In this document: positions 17,410-26,478 of the stretch, piece after piece
Numbering within the stretch: the first letter of the stretch is position 1
Layout: the number at the start of each line of letters is the position of its first letter
DNA from: Vreelandella olivaria
Lineage (GTDB): Bacteria > Pseudomonadota > Gammaproteobacteria > Pseudomonadales > Halomonadaceae
Assembly (NCBI RefSeq): GCF_023507745.1
Contig: NZ_JALPZO010000052.1
Span: forward strand, 1-64,000
DNA: 64,000 nucleotides
Direction: 5' to 3'
The notes under the pieces: model-generated
Database searches by the model: none
Told to the model about the DNA's origin: nothing
The model's input: only the letters and a program-made list of their open reading frames with translations
Program-made: the position numbers and the translations under genes

Positions 17410-18780
17410 ATGTCGCGGCAACTGCTGGCCATGGCGCTGGCGCCCCTGTTAGGGCTATTTATTCTTGGGATTGGCAATGGCTTTCTCGCTACGTTAATTA
17501 CCGTGAGACTGGATGCCGCAGGTGAGTCGGCCACGGTCATCGGGATTGTCTCGTCGGCCTATTTCATCGGCCTGGCCCTGGGCGCCATGTTCAATGACCG
17601 CCTGCTGCTGCGTATAGGCCATATTCGTGCCTATGGCAGTTTTGCTTCATTGGTGGCGGTAACCGTGTTACTGCAAGGACTGTTTTTTGACCCCTGGGCC
17701 TGGTTCGCTCTGCGCCTGATTGGTGGCTGGGCTACCGTAGGCGTCTATCTGGTCATTGAAAGCTGGTTGCTGACCGCAGGTGACCAGAAGGTGCGTGGTC
17801 GTTTGCTCGCCCTCTATATGATCTCCCTTTACGCTGCCGGAGTGCTCGGCCAGTTGATGCTGGGTGTCACCAGTGCCATGGGGGATACCGCTCCCTTTAT
17901 GGTGATAGGCTTATTGGCCTCGTTGTCTGTATTGCCCATGGCAATGATCCCCCGCGTTTCGCCACTGATTGAACATGCAGAACCCCTGCCACCTCACCGT
18001 TTGATTACCATGACGCCCACAGGTGTGATAGGTAGCCTCGGCTCGGGGATGGTGGTGGCTGCTGCTTATACGTTATTACCCCTCTATTTGCAGCGTATTG
18101 GCATGAGCGTTAATCAGGTTGGGCAGATGATGGCGGTGGTGATTCTGGGGGCCATGTTGCTGCAGTATCCCATTGGCCGCTGGTCGGATCGCCACGACCG
18201 TCAAATGGTGCTCATCGCTATCAGCGCCTTCTGCGTGGTGATTTCTGCGGCCATTCTGTGGTTGCCACTTTCGATCCCGTTGTTGGCGATGTTGCTGTTT
18301 TTGCTGGGAGGCGGTGTGTTTGCGCTCTATCCGGTGGCTGTCAGTCATGCGGCCGATCGCGCCCCCGCAGGAGCGCTGGTGCGCATGAGCCAGGGACTGT
18401 TGTTAATCAACTCGATTGGCGCGACTATCAGCCCACTGATGATTTCTCCGGTCATGACCGCCATGGGCGATGCAGGACTGTTTTGGGCGTTTGGCTCGCT
18501 CAGCCTGTTCTTTGTGCTGTTCTTTAGCTGGCGGCGTAGTGTGCGCCCGGCGCCAGTGCCAGTGGCTCCTTTTACACCGACGACTCCTATGTCGGCAGCA
18601 GGTGCTGAATTGGTGGTCACTGAGGAATTGGTACAAGGCGCCCTTGAGCATGAGCATCTGGAAGACCTTTCAGACGTTGTGCCTGAGGTGGAAGTGGCTG
18701 AGCCGGTCGTTGGTCCGCCACCAGAGGATGAAACACATATTGCCTATTACGATGATGTGGAGCAGGTAGAGCGTAAATAA
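17410..18780 (+). CDS. MFS transporter of the YcaD type
   Basis: A 456-residue major facilitator protein with about 12 membrane segments. It starts LAMALAPLLGLFILGIGNGFLATLITVRL, and the loop MFNDRLLLRIGHIRAY is the cytoplasmic signature between segments 2 and 3. GRWSDRHDRQMVL repeats that signature in the second half. The last 60 residues form an acidic soluble tail. The family includes E. coli YcaD, whose substrate is not known. It has its own promoter and is probably monocistronic. Confidence 0.88.
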   Translation: MSRQLLAMALAPLLGLFILGIGNGFLATLITVRLDAAGESATVIGIVSSAYFIGLALGAMFNDRLLLRIGHIRAYGSFASLVAVTVLLQGLFFDPWAWFALRLIGGWATVGVYLVIESWLLTAGDQKVRGRLLALYMISLYAAGVLGQLMLGVTSAMGDTAPFMVIGLLASLSVLPMAMIPRVSPLIEHAEPLPPHRLITMTPTGVIGSLGSGMVVAAAYTLLPLYLQRIGMSVNQVGQMMAVVILGAMLLQYPIGRWSDRHDRQMVLIAISAFCVVISAAILWLPLSIPLLAMLLFLLGGGVFALYPVAVSHAADRAPAGALVRMSQGLLLINSIGATISPLMISPVMTAMGDAGLFWAFGSLSLFFVLFFSWRRSVRPAPVPVAPFTPTTPMSAAGAELVVTEELVQGALEHEHLEDLSDVVPEVEVAEPVVGPPPEDETHIAYYDDVEQVERK

Positions 18781-18831
18781 ATAGCAGGCATTATTTGCCT
18801 GGGTGAGACCTTGGGCTAATGGCGTGATAAA

Positions 18832-18846
18832 AGTAGTGAAACTACT
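18832..18846. promoter_or_regulatory. Small palindrome upstream of the acyl-CoA dehydrogenase gene
   Basis: AGTAGT-GAA-ACTACT is a perfect 15-base inverted repeat about 60 bases before the dehydrogenase start; GTAGTG recurs at 18854. It is a candidate repressor site for the catabolic cluster. Confidence 0.35.
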
Positions 18847-18905
18847 ATCTTGCGTAGTGTTTTTGCTAATCGCTGATTATCACCGTCTTTGCCTGAGGTT
18901 TTGCC

Positions 18906-20696
18906 ATGAATTATTATGCCGCGCCGGTACGCGACCTACGCTTTGTACTCGAAGAGATGCTGGCGCATCGTTCGCTTGCACTGCCTGGCTTTGAAGAGGT
19001 CTCTCCCGATCTTGTTGAGGCGGTGCTGGAAGAGGCGGCAAAGCTTGCTGGTGATGTGTGGGGGCCGCTCAATAGCATTGGTGATCAGCTCGGAGCTAAA
19101 CGCCATGCAGATGGCAGTGTGACCACGCCAGAAGGATTCGCTGCAGCCTACCAGGCCTATGTGGAAGGCGGTTGGAACGGTATTGGTGTTGCTGACGCGC
19201 TGGGGGGCCAAAACCTGCCCGAAGTGGTGGCCAGTGCGGTACAGGAAATGCTCCACGGGGCCAATATGGCGCTTGGCCTCTGTCCCATGTTAACTGCCGG
19301 CGCTATCGAAGCGCTGGCCCATCACGGTAGTGATGAATTAAAAACAATCTATTTGCCCAAGCTGGTGGAAGGTACCTGGACAGGTACCATGAATCTTACC
19401 GAGCCACAGGCGGGGTCGGACCTTTCCAAGGTTCGCACTAAAGCCATTCCTGAAGCAGATCATTACCGCATCAGCGGCCAAAAAATCTTTATCACCTGGG
19501 GCGAGCACGACGCTGCCGACAACATTATTCACTTGGTGTTGGCGCGTAAGCCCGATGCACCGGAAGGCAATAAGGGCATTTCGCTCTTCCTGCTCCCTAA
19601 GTTTCTGGTTAATGAAGATGGCTCCCTTGGCGAGCGTAATGACGTTACCTGCGCCTCTATCGAGCATAAGCTGGGCATTCACGGTTCACCCACCTGCACC
19701 CTGAGTTTTGGTGAGAACGACGGTGCCATTGGCTACCTGATCGGGGAAGAGGGACGCGGGCTTAATCATATGTTCACCATGATGAACGAGGCGCGCCATA
19801 AGGTGGGTATCCAGGGTATTGGCGTTGCCGAACGTGCCTGTCAGCATGCGTTTGCCTATGCCCAGGATAGGACTCAGGGCCGGGCGCCCAAGTCACGTGG
19901 CGGCAGCGAGTGTGCTATTAACGATCACCTGGACGTGCGGCGGATGCTGCTCTCCATGCGGGCCCGTACCGATGCCCTGCGTGCCCTGGCGCTTTACTGT
20001 GCCGGCCAGTTAGATCTGGCGCGCCATGCTGAAAGCCCGGAGGTGCGTCAGGCTGCCCAAGCCAGTGCCGACGTGCTTATTCCTATCGTGAAGAGCTTTT
20101 CGACGGATCAGGCAGTGGATATCGCCTCAATGGGGGTCCAGGTGCATGGTGGCATGGGCTATGTGGAGGAGACGGGAGCTGCACAGCTTTTACGTGATGC
20201 GCGCATTGCACCCATCTATGAGGGTACTAACGGTATTCAGGCGCTTGATTTGGCAGGCCGTAAGCTGCAACGCGACAGCGGTGCCGCACTAGCAGCGTTG
20301 ATCGACGATGTACAGCAAACTGCCGCGGCACTGCGTGCTGACGCAGGTTTAGCCACGCTGGGCGATGCGCTGGCCGCAGGCGCCGATGATCTGCGTGCTG
20401 CCTCGGCTACGGTGCTTGAGCAAGGTCGTCATCCAGAAAATGGTCCCGATGCAGTACAAGCCTATGCCACTCCCTTTCTTAATCTGGCAGGCCATGTGCT
20501 GTGTGCCTGGCAAATGGGCATCGCTGCCCTGCATGCCTCCCAGGCCATCCAGAATGGTAGTGATGAGCCGTTCTACACCGCCAAGCTGTGCAGCGCCAGC
20601 TTTGCCATTACCCAGTGGCTACCAGTAGGTCGTGCTCAGCGTGCCATTATCGAATCAGGCATGCAGTGCCTGAGCGACTTCGACACAGCTTCATAG
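18906..20696 (+). CDS. Acyl-CoA dehydrogenase, DmdC-like long form
   Basis: A 596-residue FAD enzyme that oxidises an acyl-CoA to the 2-enoyl-CoA. GTWTGTMNLTEPQAGSDL is the FAD/substrate loop, VHGGMGYVEETGAAQLLRDARI and YEGTNGIQALDLAGRKL are the C-terminal dehydrogenase motifs, and a further 130-residue acyl-CoA-dehydrogenase C-terminal domain follows. The extra N-terminal and C-terminal domains place it with the long ACAD proteins that include DmdC (methylthiopropionyl-CoA dehydrogenase). It is the first gene of a rightward cluster with a ligase, hydroxyacyl-CoA dehydrogenase and hydratase. Straight or branched short-chain acyl-CoA is the alternative substrate. Confidence 0.9.
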   Translation: MNYYAAPVRDLRFVLEEMLAHRSLALPGFEEVSPDLVEAVLEEAAKLAGDVWGPLNSIGDQLGAKRHADGSVTTPEGFAAAYQAYVEGGWNGIGVADALGGQNLPEVVASAVQEMLHGANMALGLCPMLTAGAIEALAHHGSDELKTIYLPKLVEGTWTGTMNLTEPQAGSDLSKVRTKAIPEADHYRISGQKIFITWGEHDAADNIIHLVLARKPDAPEGNKGISLFLLPKFLVNEDGSLGERNDVTCASIEHKLGIHGSPTCTLSFGENDGAIGYLIGEEGRGLNHMFTMMNEARHKVGIQGIGVAERACQHAFAYAQDRTQGRAPKSRGGSECAINDHLDVRRMLLSMRARTDALRALALYCAGQLDLARHAESPEVRQAAQASADVLIPIVKSFSTDQAVDIASMGVQVHGGMGYVEETGAAQLLRDARIAPIYEGTNGIQALDLAGRKLQRDSGAALAALIDDVQQTAAALRADAGLATLGDALAAGADDLRAASATVLEQGRHPENGPDAVQAYATPFLNLAGHVLCAWQMGIAALHASQAIQNGSDEPFYTAKLCSASFAITQWLPVGRAQRAIIESGMQCLSDFDTAS

Positions 20697-20736
20697 CTGC
20701 CCTGGACAGTATTACCGCTCCCCATTTGCCCCCTAT

Positions 20737-20760
20737 CCGCCGACTCTGAAGGGTCGGCGG
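20737..20760 (+). terminator. GC-rich hairpin after the acyl-CoA dehydrogenase gene
   Basis: CCGCCGAC and GTCGGCGG form a perfect 8-bp stem with an eight-base loop, 41 bases after the stop. No U run follows, so it may be a pause or processing site rather than a full terminator. Confidence 0.4.
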
Positions 20761-20879
20761 CTTACATTAAACACAATGAAACGGCCGTTTAAAAAACGTG
20801 CTTGGGTGGAGGAGCCGACAGGGTAAGTTTCAGTGGGAAACAACAAGTTAACAATGACTAAAACCCGAAGGAGTATTTC

Positions 20880-22253
20880 ATGCAGTTAAAACACCGCCAA
20901 CATGGGGAAGAACAGCCCTATTGGCCCGCCGGGCCGTTTAAAATTCGTCTCCCGTTTATTCATTACCGCTGGGAAATGGCGGAGATGATTCAAGCCCTGA
21001 TTATGTTTGTGGTCAGCCTGGCCATGATTCCCCTTTTAGAACAGTACCTGGGCCTTCCCTATGATGTGGCTCTTGCCTTTGTGGTGGTGTGTGGCATTGG
21101 CTTTATGCTACCAGCCCTGTTGGGTGTCCCCATGGTGCCAGGATGGATTACTCCGGCGGTACCGGTTGTGCTGGTGTTTCTGGGCGATTTTGAACCCGGC
21201 CCTGAGGCGATTCAGGCACTATTTGCACTGCAGTTTCTGGTCTTCTTGATCTTTTTAATTCTGGGGGTGACGGGGTTAGGCCGCAAGCTCGTGCATTTGG
21301 TGCCTAACTCTCTTCAAGCCGGGATTATCATCGGTGCCGGTATTGCCGCCATTACCGGAGAGATACAGCAGGGCGGACGTTTGGCTGAAACCCCGGTTTC
21401 ACTCATTGCCGGTATGTTAATTGCCATCTTTATGCTGTTTTCAGTGGCTTTTAAGCGCTGGGTTGAAGACCACACCATCATGCGCAAAATCGCCAACTAC
21501 GGCATGGTACCGGGGATGGTCGTCGCCATCCTGATTGCCTGGGCGATTGGTGAATATCCACGTCCTACTATCGAGTGGGGGATTACTCAGCCGAATTTTA
21601 CTGAAATGTGGAACCATCTGCCTTTCGTCGTGGGTTTTCCAGGCGTTGATGTATTTATGCTGGCTGTACCTACCGCGGTCATCGCCTATGTCATCGCGTT
21701 TGGCGATATTGTGGTGGGGCGTACGTTAATGTCCCGTGTCGACCATATCCGTACCGATGAAAAAATCGATTACAGCACCAACCGCATCCATCATGTCACG
21801 GCCATTCGTAATGGCATGCACGCCTTCTTTGCGCCTTACCCTGGATTGGCAGGTCCCATCTGGACTGCCGTTACCGCAACCATGGCTGAACGCTATCAAA
21901 ATGGCCGCAATGCCATGGAGTCTATCTATAGCGGTGGTGGCACCTTCTGGATAACGGGCTTTTTTGCGCTATTTACGCTGCCGTTAGTCAGCATGTTTCA
22001 GCCGGTACTGCCTGTTGCCCTTTCACTCACTCTGTTGCTCACGGGCTATATTTGCCTAATGGTAGGGATTGAGCAGACCAAAACTACAGCAGAGCGCGGG
22101 GTGGCAGGCACTATGGCCGTTGTGCTGGCCGTTTATGGCGCGGGCTGGGGGTTAGCAGCAGGTGTCGTGCTGTACATGTTAGTCCAAAAGCAAAACCTCT
22201 TTGGGCGTGAGCCTGGGACGGGTAAAGCAACGGAAGAACATGAACAGCACTAA
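20880..22253 (+). CDS. SLC23/NCS2-like transporter, divergent
   Basis: A 457-residue inner-membrane protein with 12 or more hydrophobic segments. Its overall layout resembles the nucleobase/ascorbate (SLC23) group, but the family glutamate usually placed three residues before the GD of segment 8 is not there (AYVIAFGDIVVG), and the segment 10 motif reads PGLAGPIWTAVTA. This suggests a substrate other than a nucleobase. AAGGAG precedes ATG 20880. It sits inside an acyl-CoA catabolic cluster, between the dehydrogenase and the CoA ligase, so uptake of the organic acid degraded there is a fair guess, not shown. Confidence 0.72.
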   Translation: MQLKHRQHGEEQPYWPAGPFKIRLPFIHYRWEMAEMIQALIMFVVSLAMIPLLEQYLGLPYDVALAFVVVCGIGFMLPALLGVPMVPGWITPAVPVVLVFLGDFEPGPEAIQALFALQFLVFLIFLILGVTGLGRKLVHLVPNSLQAGIIIGAGIAAITGEIQQGGRLAETPVSLIAGMLIAIFMLFSVAFKRWVEDHTIMRKIANYGMVPGMVVAILIAWAIGEYPRPTIEWGITQPNFTEMWNHLPFVVGFPGVDVFMLAVPTAVIAYVIAFGDIVVGRTLMSRVDHIRTDEKIDYSTNRIHHVTAIRNGMHAFFAPYPGLAGPIWTAVTATMAERYQNGRNAMESIYSGGGTFWITGFFALFTLPLVSMFQPVLPVALSLTLLLTGYICLMVGIEQTKTTAERGVAGTMAVVLAVYGAGWGLAAGVVLYMLVQKQNLFGREPGTGKATEEHEQH

Positions 22254-22302
22254 ATTATAAAAAACGTATCACGCAATTAACCGTTAACATACAAGGTGAT
22301 TT

Positions 22303-23934
22303 ATGAATGCTTCTATTTTTGATCAAGGCTTATCACCCACTGCCGCTAACCATGTACCGCTTTCACCGCTAACCTTTATCGAGCGTTCGGCGGCTGTTTA
22401 TCCCGACTTTCTGGCAGTGGTACATGGCACTACGCGCCGCACCTGGGCAGAAACCTGGACCCGCTGCCGCCAACTCGCCTCGGCCCTTGAAAAACGTGGC
22501 ATCCAGCCTGGCCAAACGGTAGCTGCCATGCTGCCAAACATTCCGGCCATGTTTGAAGCCCACTTCGGTGTGCCGCTGGCGGGCTGTGTACTTAATACGC
22601 TGAATATTCGCCTGGATGCTGAAGCCATCAGCTACATGCTGACGCATGGCGAAGCAAAAGCCATTCTGGTTGATCCTGAATTTGCCAGCGTTATTAACGA
22701 TGCTGTGGCCCTGCTGGATGACAAACCGCTGATTATTGACGTTGCCGATCCGGAGTTTTTAGGTGACACCCAAGGCATTGGCGAGGTGGAGTACGAAGCC
22801 TTACTGGCTGAAGGCGACCCGGACTATGCCTATCAGTTGCCTGATGATGAGTGGCAGGCGATTTCGCTTAACTACACCTCGGGCACTACCGGTAAGCCCA
22901 AAGGGGTGGTTTACCATCACCGGGGTGCTTACTTAAATGCGGTCAGTAATATTTTAGAGTGGGCCATGCCCCATCACCCGGTCTATCTCTGGACACTGCC
23001 CATGTTCCATTGCAATGGCTGGTGTTTCCCCTGGACCATTGCTGCCAATGCCGGTGTCAGTGTGTGTCTGCGTAAAGTAGATCCCAAGCGGATCAACGAT
23101 CTTATTGTGGATGAAAAGGTCACGCACTTTAGTGGTGCCCCGATTGTGCTAAACGGGCTGGTTAATCTACCGGCTGAGCAGAAGCGCGAATTTAACCATC
23201 CTGTGAAGGTCACCACGGCGGGTGCTGCGCCACCTGCATCAGTGATTGCCGGGGTTGAAAAGCTGGGTATTGAAGTGACCCACGTGTATGGCCTTACAGA
23301 AGTCTATGGTCCCGTGACGGTATGTGCCTGGCGCGAGGAGTGGGATGAGTTGCCGCTGGAATCCCGGGCGAAACTCAAGGCCCGCCAGGGAGTGCGTTAT
23401 CACATGCTTGAAGCAATCAGCGTCGCCGACCCGGTGACGCTTGAGCCGGTCGCAAAAGATGGCCAGACCGTTGGCGAAATTCTGATGCGCGGCAATAATG
23501 TCATGAAGGGCTATCTGAAGAATCCGGATGCAACAGCCAGCGTGCTGGAAGGAGGCTGGTATCACACAGGCGATTTAGCCGTTTGGCATCCGGATGGCTA
23601 TATCGAAATCAAGGATCGCTCGAAAGACATCATTATCTCCGGTGGTGAAAATATCTCTACCATTGAGGTAGAGGATGCCATCTACAGCCATCCCGCCGTG
23701 GAAGAGGCAGCGGTAGTCGCCAAAGCTGATGAAAAATGGGGGGAAACGCCGTGTGCTTTTGTTAAGTTAAAAATCGGTTATGGTGAGGTTACCGAGGCAG
23801 ATATCATTGCCCACTGCCGCGAGCATCTGGCGGGCTTTAAAGTGCCCAAAACCATTATCTTTAGTGATTTACCCAAAACATCGACAGGCAAAATTCAAAA
23901 ATTTGTACTGCGTGAAGAAGCCAAGCAGCACTGA
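22303..23934 (+). CDS. Acyl-CoA synthetase (AMP-forming), DmdB-like
   Basis: A 543-residue adenylate-forming ligase that activates a carboxylic acid to its CoA thioester. ATP-binding YTSGTTGKPKGVVYHHRG, the VYGLTEVYGP motif, YHTGDLAVWHPDGYIEIKDR and the catalytic lysine region KTSTGKIQKFVLR are all present. It is of the medium-chain/DmdB-like group by length and by opening (PLTFIERSAAVYPDFLAVVHG). Substrate cannot be fixed from sequence: short or medium fatty acids and methylthiopropionate are the main options. It follows the transporter by 49 bases. Confidence 0.88.
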   Translation: MNASIFDQGLSPTAANHVPLSPLTFIERSAAVYPDFLAVVHGTTRRTWAETWTRCRQLASALEKRGIQPGQTVAAMLPNIPAMFEAHFGVPLAGCVLNTLNIRLDAEAISYMLTHGEAKAILVDPEFASVINDAVALLDDKPLIIDVADPEFLGDTQGIGEVEYEALLAEGDPDYAYQLPDDEWQAISLNYTSGTTGKPKGVVYHHRGAYLNAVSNILEWAMPHHPVYLWTLPMFHCNGWCFPWTIAANAGVSVCLRKVDPKRINDLIVDEKVTHFSGAPIVLNGLVNLPAEQKREFNHPVKVTTAGAAPPASVIAGVEKLGIEVTHVYGLTEVYGPVTVCAWREEWDELPLESRAKLKARQGVRYHMLEAISVADPVTLEPVAKDGQTVGEILMRGNNVMKGYLKNPDATASVLEGGWYHTGDLAVWHPDGYIEIKDRSKDIIISGGENISTIEVEDAIYSHPAVEEAAVVAKADEKWGETPCAFVKLKIGYGEVTEADIIAHCREHLAGFKVPKTIIFSDLPKTSTGKIQKFVLREEAKQH

Positions 23935-23951
23935 TTCAGGGGAGCAACGGC

Positions 23952-24803
23952 ATGAGCGAGCAACTGATTGGCGTGGTAGGCGCTGGCACCATGGGGCAGG
24001 GGATAGCCCAAGTGGTCGCAGCGAGTGGCTATACGGTGCGTCTGTATGATGTGGCTGATGAGCAGCTCAAGCGCGCCCAGAGTAATATCGCCAAAGGGCT
24101 CGATAAGCTGGTGGCGAAAGAGAGAATGAGCGAAGCAGAAAAGCGGGAGGCGCTGGCACGGCTTACCACCACAGCCGCTCTGGAAGCGCTGAGCGACTGC
24201 GGTATTATCATCGAGGCCGCGCCTGAGCAGCCCGCTCTTAAGGAAAAACTGTTTCGTGACCTGAGCCACTTAAGCAGGGATGCCATTCTTGCCTCGAACA
24301 CCTCCTCGCTTTCGCTTACGCGTTTGGCTGCCGTGTGCGAACGCCCTGAGCGAGTGGTAGGCATGCACTTTTTCAATCCTGTGCCCGTTCTGAAGCTTGT
24401 GGAGGTCATCCGTGCCGAACAAACCTCTGATGCCACGGTGGCACGGATAGAAGAACTGACGAAGGCGTTGGGTAAAACAGCAGTGCCCATTGGCGATTCC
24501 CCTGGCTTTGCGGTCAACCGGCTATTGGTTCCGATGATCAACGAAGCCGCTTTTATCGTCCAGGAAGGCACGGCCACTCCCGAAGCAATAGACGAAGCCA
24601 TGAAGCTGGGAGCGGCCCATCCCATGGGACCACTAGCGTTGGCTGACCTGATTGGTTTGGATGTTTGTCTGGCTATTATGGAAGTACTTCAGGAAGGTTT
24701 TGGTGATCCCAAGTACCGCCCCTGCCCGTTATTAAAGCGTATGGTGGATGCAGGATATCTGGGTCGTAAGAGTGGCCGCGGTTTCCATATTTACGATGAG
24801 TGA
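23952..24803 (+). CDS. 3-hydroxyacyl-CoA (3-hydroxybutyryl-CoA) dehydrogenase
   Basis: A 283-residue NAD(P)-dependent enzyme with Rossmann motif VVGAGTMGQGIAQ (residues 8-20). Catalytic residues are visible: the serine of SNTSS (about 118), His139 in MHFFNPVP and Asn189 in VNRLLVPMINEA. Length and wording match single-domain Hbd/PaaH-type enzymes. It oxidises 3-hydroxyacyl-CoA to 3-ketoacyl-CoA, the third beta-oxidation step. It starts 17 bases after the ligase stop and is co-transcribed with it. Confidence 0.92.
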   Translation: MSEQLIGVVGAGTMGQGIAQVVAASGYTVRLYDVADEQLKRAQSNIAKGLDKLVAKERMSEAEKREALARLTTTAALEALSDCGIIIEAAPEQPALKEKLFRDLSHLSRDAILASNTSSLSLTRLAAVCERPERVVGMHFFNPVPVLKLVEVIRAEQTSDATVARIEELTKALGKTAVPIGDSPGFAVNRLLVPMINEAAFIVQEGTATPEAIDEAMKLGAAHPMGPLALADLIGLDVCLAIMEVLQEGFGDPKYRPCPLLKRMVDAGYLGRKSGRGFHIYDE

Positions 24804-24920
24804 TTGGCCTCTGGATGCTTGTCTGCAAGCGCGACAAAAGAAGTGATTGCCTGCCAACCAAGCGTTCGCTAGGGTTGATGGGTGGTCACTTTAACGCGCG
24901 ATAACAATCAAGGAGCCAAG

Positions 24921-25694
24921 ATGAGCGATGCAGTGATTGAAAAGGTTGATAACGATGGCGTCGTGCGCCTGACGATTAATCGCCCCAAAGCATTGAATGC
25001 ACTGAATAGCGAAGTACTCGCCGCATTAGACGCGCATTTGGTGGAGCTGGAAGCGTACCCAGGTTTACGTGCTGTGTTAATTACCGGTGCAGGGGAAAAA
25101 TCCTTTGTGGCGGGTGCCGATATCACGGAAATGCGCGATAAAACGCCGGAAGAGGCGCGTGCCTTCGCCAGTCAGGCGCTGCGCACGATTAAACGTCTGG
25201 AGACACTACCCGTGCCGGTGGTCGCGCTGGTGAACGGGTTTTGCCTTGGCGGCGGCTGCGAACTGGCACTGGCCTGCGACTGGGCGGTAGCCAGTGATAA
25301 TGCCATTTTCGGCCAGCCTGAAGTGCTGCTGGGAGTTATTCCCGGTTTCGGTGGCACGCAACGCTTACCTCGTCGTGTAGGCCCTGCCATGGCGATTGAC
25401 CTGGTAACCACCGGGCGGAAAATCGATGCTCAGGAAGCGCTACGTATCGGGTTGGTTAACCAGGTAATGCCACAGGTTGAACTTGAGAATTATGTGGCAG
25501 AGTTGACCAGGCAACTGAGAGGTAATGGGCCACACTCGGTGCGTGGTGCCAAGCAAGCCGTTCATGATGGGATGGATCAGGATCTTGACAGCGCCCTGGC
25601 GCTTGAGACCAGCCTGTTTGCATTTTGCTTCGCAGGTCAGGAGCAAAAAGAGGGCATGAGCGCCTTTGTCGAGAAGCGCAAACCTAATTTCTAA
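24921..25694 (+). CDS. Enoyl-CoA hydratase (crotonase family)
   Basis: A 257-residue crotonase. The oxyanion-hole stretch SFVAGADI and GFCLGGGCE is present, and both catalytic glutamates of hydratases are kept, Glu114 (GGGCE) and Glu134 (FGQPE), spaced by 20 as in rat crotonase. It should hydrate 2-enoyl-CoA. ATG 24921 is preceded by AGGAG; an upstream frame to 24882 is not needed. If the cluster degrades methylthiopropionate, this would be the DmdD-equivalent step, but ordinary short-chain beta-oxidation is at least as likely. A terminator follows. Confidence 0.92.
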   Translation: MSDAVIEKVDNDGVVRLTINRPKALNALNSEVLAALDAHLVELEAYPGLRAVLITGAGEKSFVAGADITEMRDKTPEEARAFASQALRTIKRLETLPVPVVALVNGFCLGGGCELALACDWAVASDNAIFGQPEVLLGVIPGFGGTQRLPRRVGPAMAIDLVTTGRKIDAQEALRIGLVNQVMPQVELENYVAELTRQLRGNGPHSVRGAKQAVHDGMDQDLDSALALETSLFAFCFAGQEQKEGMSAFVEKRKPNF

Positions 25695-25723
25695 ACTTCC
25701 ACTCATTCACATTTTGCTTATGT

Positions 25724-25755
25724 AGGGGGTGGCGCTTGCGCTACCCCTGTTTTAT
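25724..25755 (+). terminator. Terminator of the acyl-CoA catabolic cluster
   Basis: GGGGTGGC pairs with GCTACCCC (one G-U), loop GCTTGC, followed by TGTTTTAT. It lies 30 bases after the hydratase stop and before the LysE gene. Confidence 0.75.
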
Positions 25756-25793
25756 TCTCAAATATCCATCACCGATTTTCTGGAACCGCCATT

Positions 25794-26411
25794 ATGCAAT
25801 GGGCCGCTTTTTTAATCGCCGCACTTGGTTTTGCTTATCTGCCAGGGCCAGCAATGCTGTATACCGCTGCGCAAACCTTGGGCCGCGGCCGACGGGCAGG
25901 ATGGTTAGCGGTGATTGGCGTGCATATGGGGTGTTACGTTCATGTGGTTGCTGCCGCGCTGGGTCTGGCTCTTTTGTTTGCAACTGTTCCACCTGCATAC
26001 ATTGCCATGAAAGTCGTTGGTGGGCTTTACCTGCTGTGGATAGGACTGCGCTTATGGAAGCAGGGTATTCGCGGCCACGGTGATGATGTGCCACTGGCAA
26101 CGACCAAAAGGGTGCTGCGTGATAGTTTTCTGGTGGAGTTGCTCAACCCGAAAACCGCGCTATTCTTTGTGGCGTTTCTGCCCCAGTTTGTACAACCTGA
26201 AAGCTCAATGCCCGTTGCATGGCAGCTATTATGGCTAGGTATCGCCACTAATGTCCTGTTCTCTTCTGCCGATGTGATGGTAGTGCTACTGGCCAGCCCG
26301 CTGAGAAAATGGCTACAAAAAAGCGGTGGCTCTTCTTCACTTATCCAGCGTATGGGTGGTGGGGTACTGATGGGGTTGGGAGGTAACACCTTATCGCAGG
26401 CTGTACGCTAA
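25794..26411 (+). CDS. LysE-family translocator (amino acid exporter type)
   Basis: A 205-residue membrane protein with about six segments. FAYLPGPAMLYTAAQTLGRGRRAG and the second-helix region NPKTALFFVAFLPQFV are hallmarks of LysE/RhtB exporters. These proteins export amino acids or related small molecules in exchange for protons. It is separated from the hydratase gene by a terminator, so probably independently expressed, and converges with gntP. Confidence 0.88.
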   Translation: MQWAAFLIAALGFAYLPGPAMLYTAAQTLGRGRRAGWLAVIGVHMGCYVHVVAAALGLALLFATVPPAYIAMKVVGGLYLLWIGLRLWKQGIRGHGDDVPLATTKRVLRDSFLVELLNPKTALFFVAFLPQFVQPESSMPVAWQLLWLGIATNVLFSSADVMVVLLASPLRKWLQKSGGSSSLIQRMGGGVLMGLGGNTLSQAVR

Positions 26412-26424
26412 CAGGCGATGCCTG

Positions 26425-26452
26425 ACAGAGCGGGGTACCACACCCCGCCTGT
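26425..26452. terminator. Hairpin between convergent lysE-like and gntP genes
   Basis: GCGGGGT and ACCCCGC form a stem with loop ACCAC; flanking ACAG/CTGT extends it past one unpaired A. No U run is seen on either strand, so it is a possible but imperfect two-way terminator in the 67-base convergent gap. Confidence 0.45.
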
Positions 26453-26478
26453 TGCTCATGAAATGGGCGCCTGCCTAC

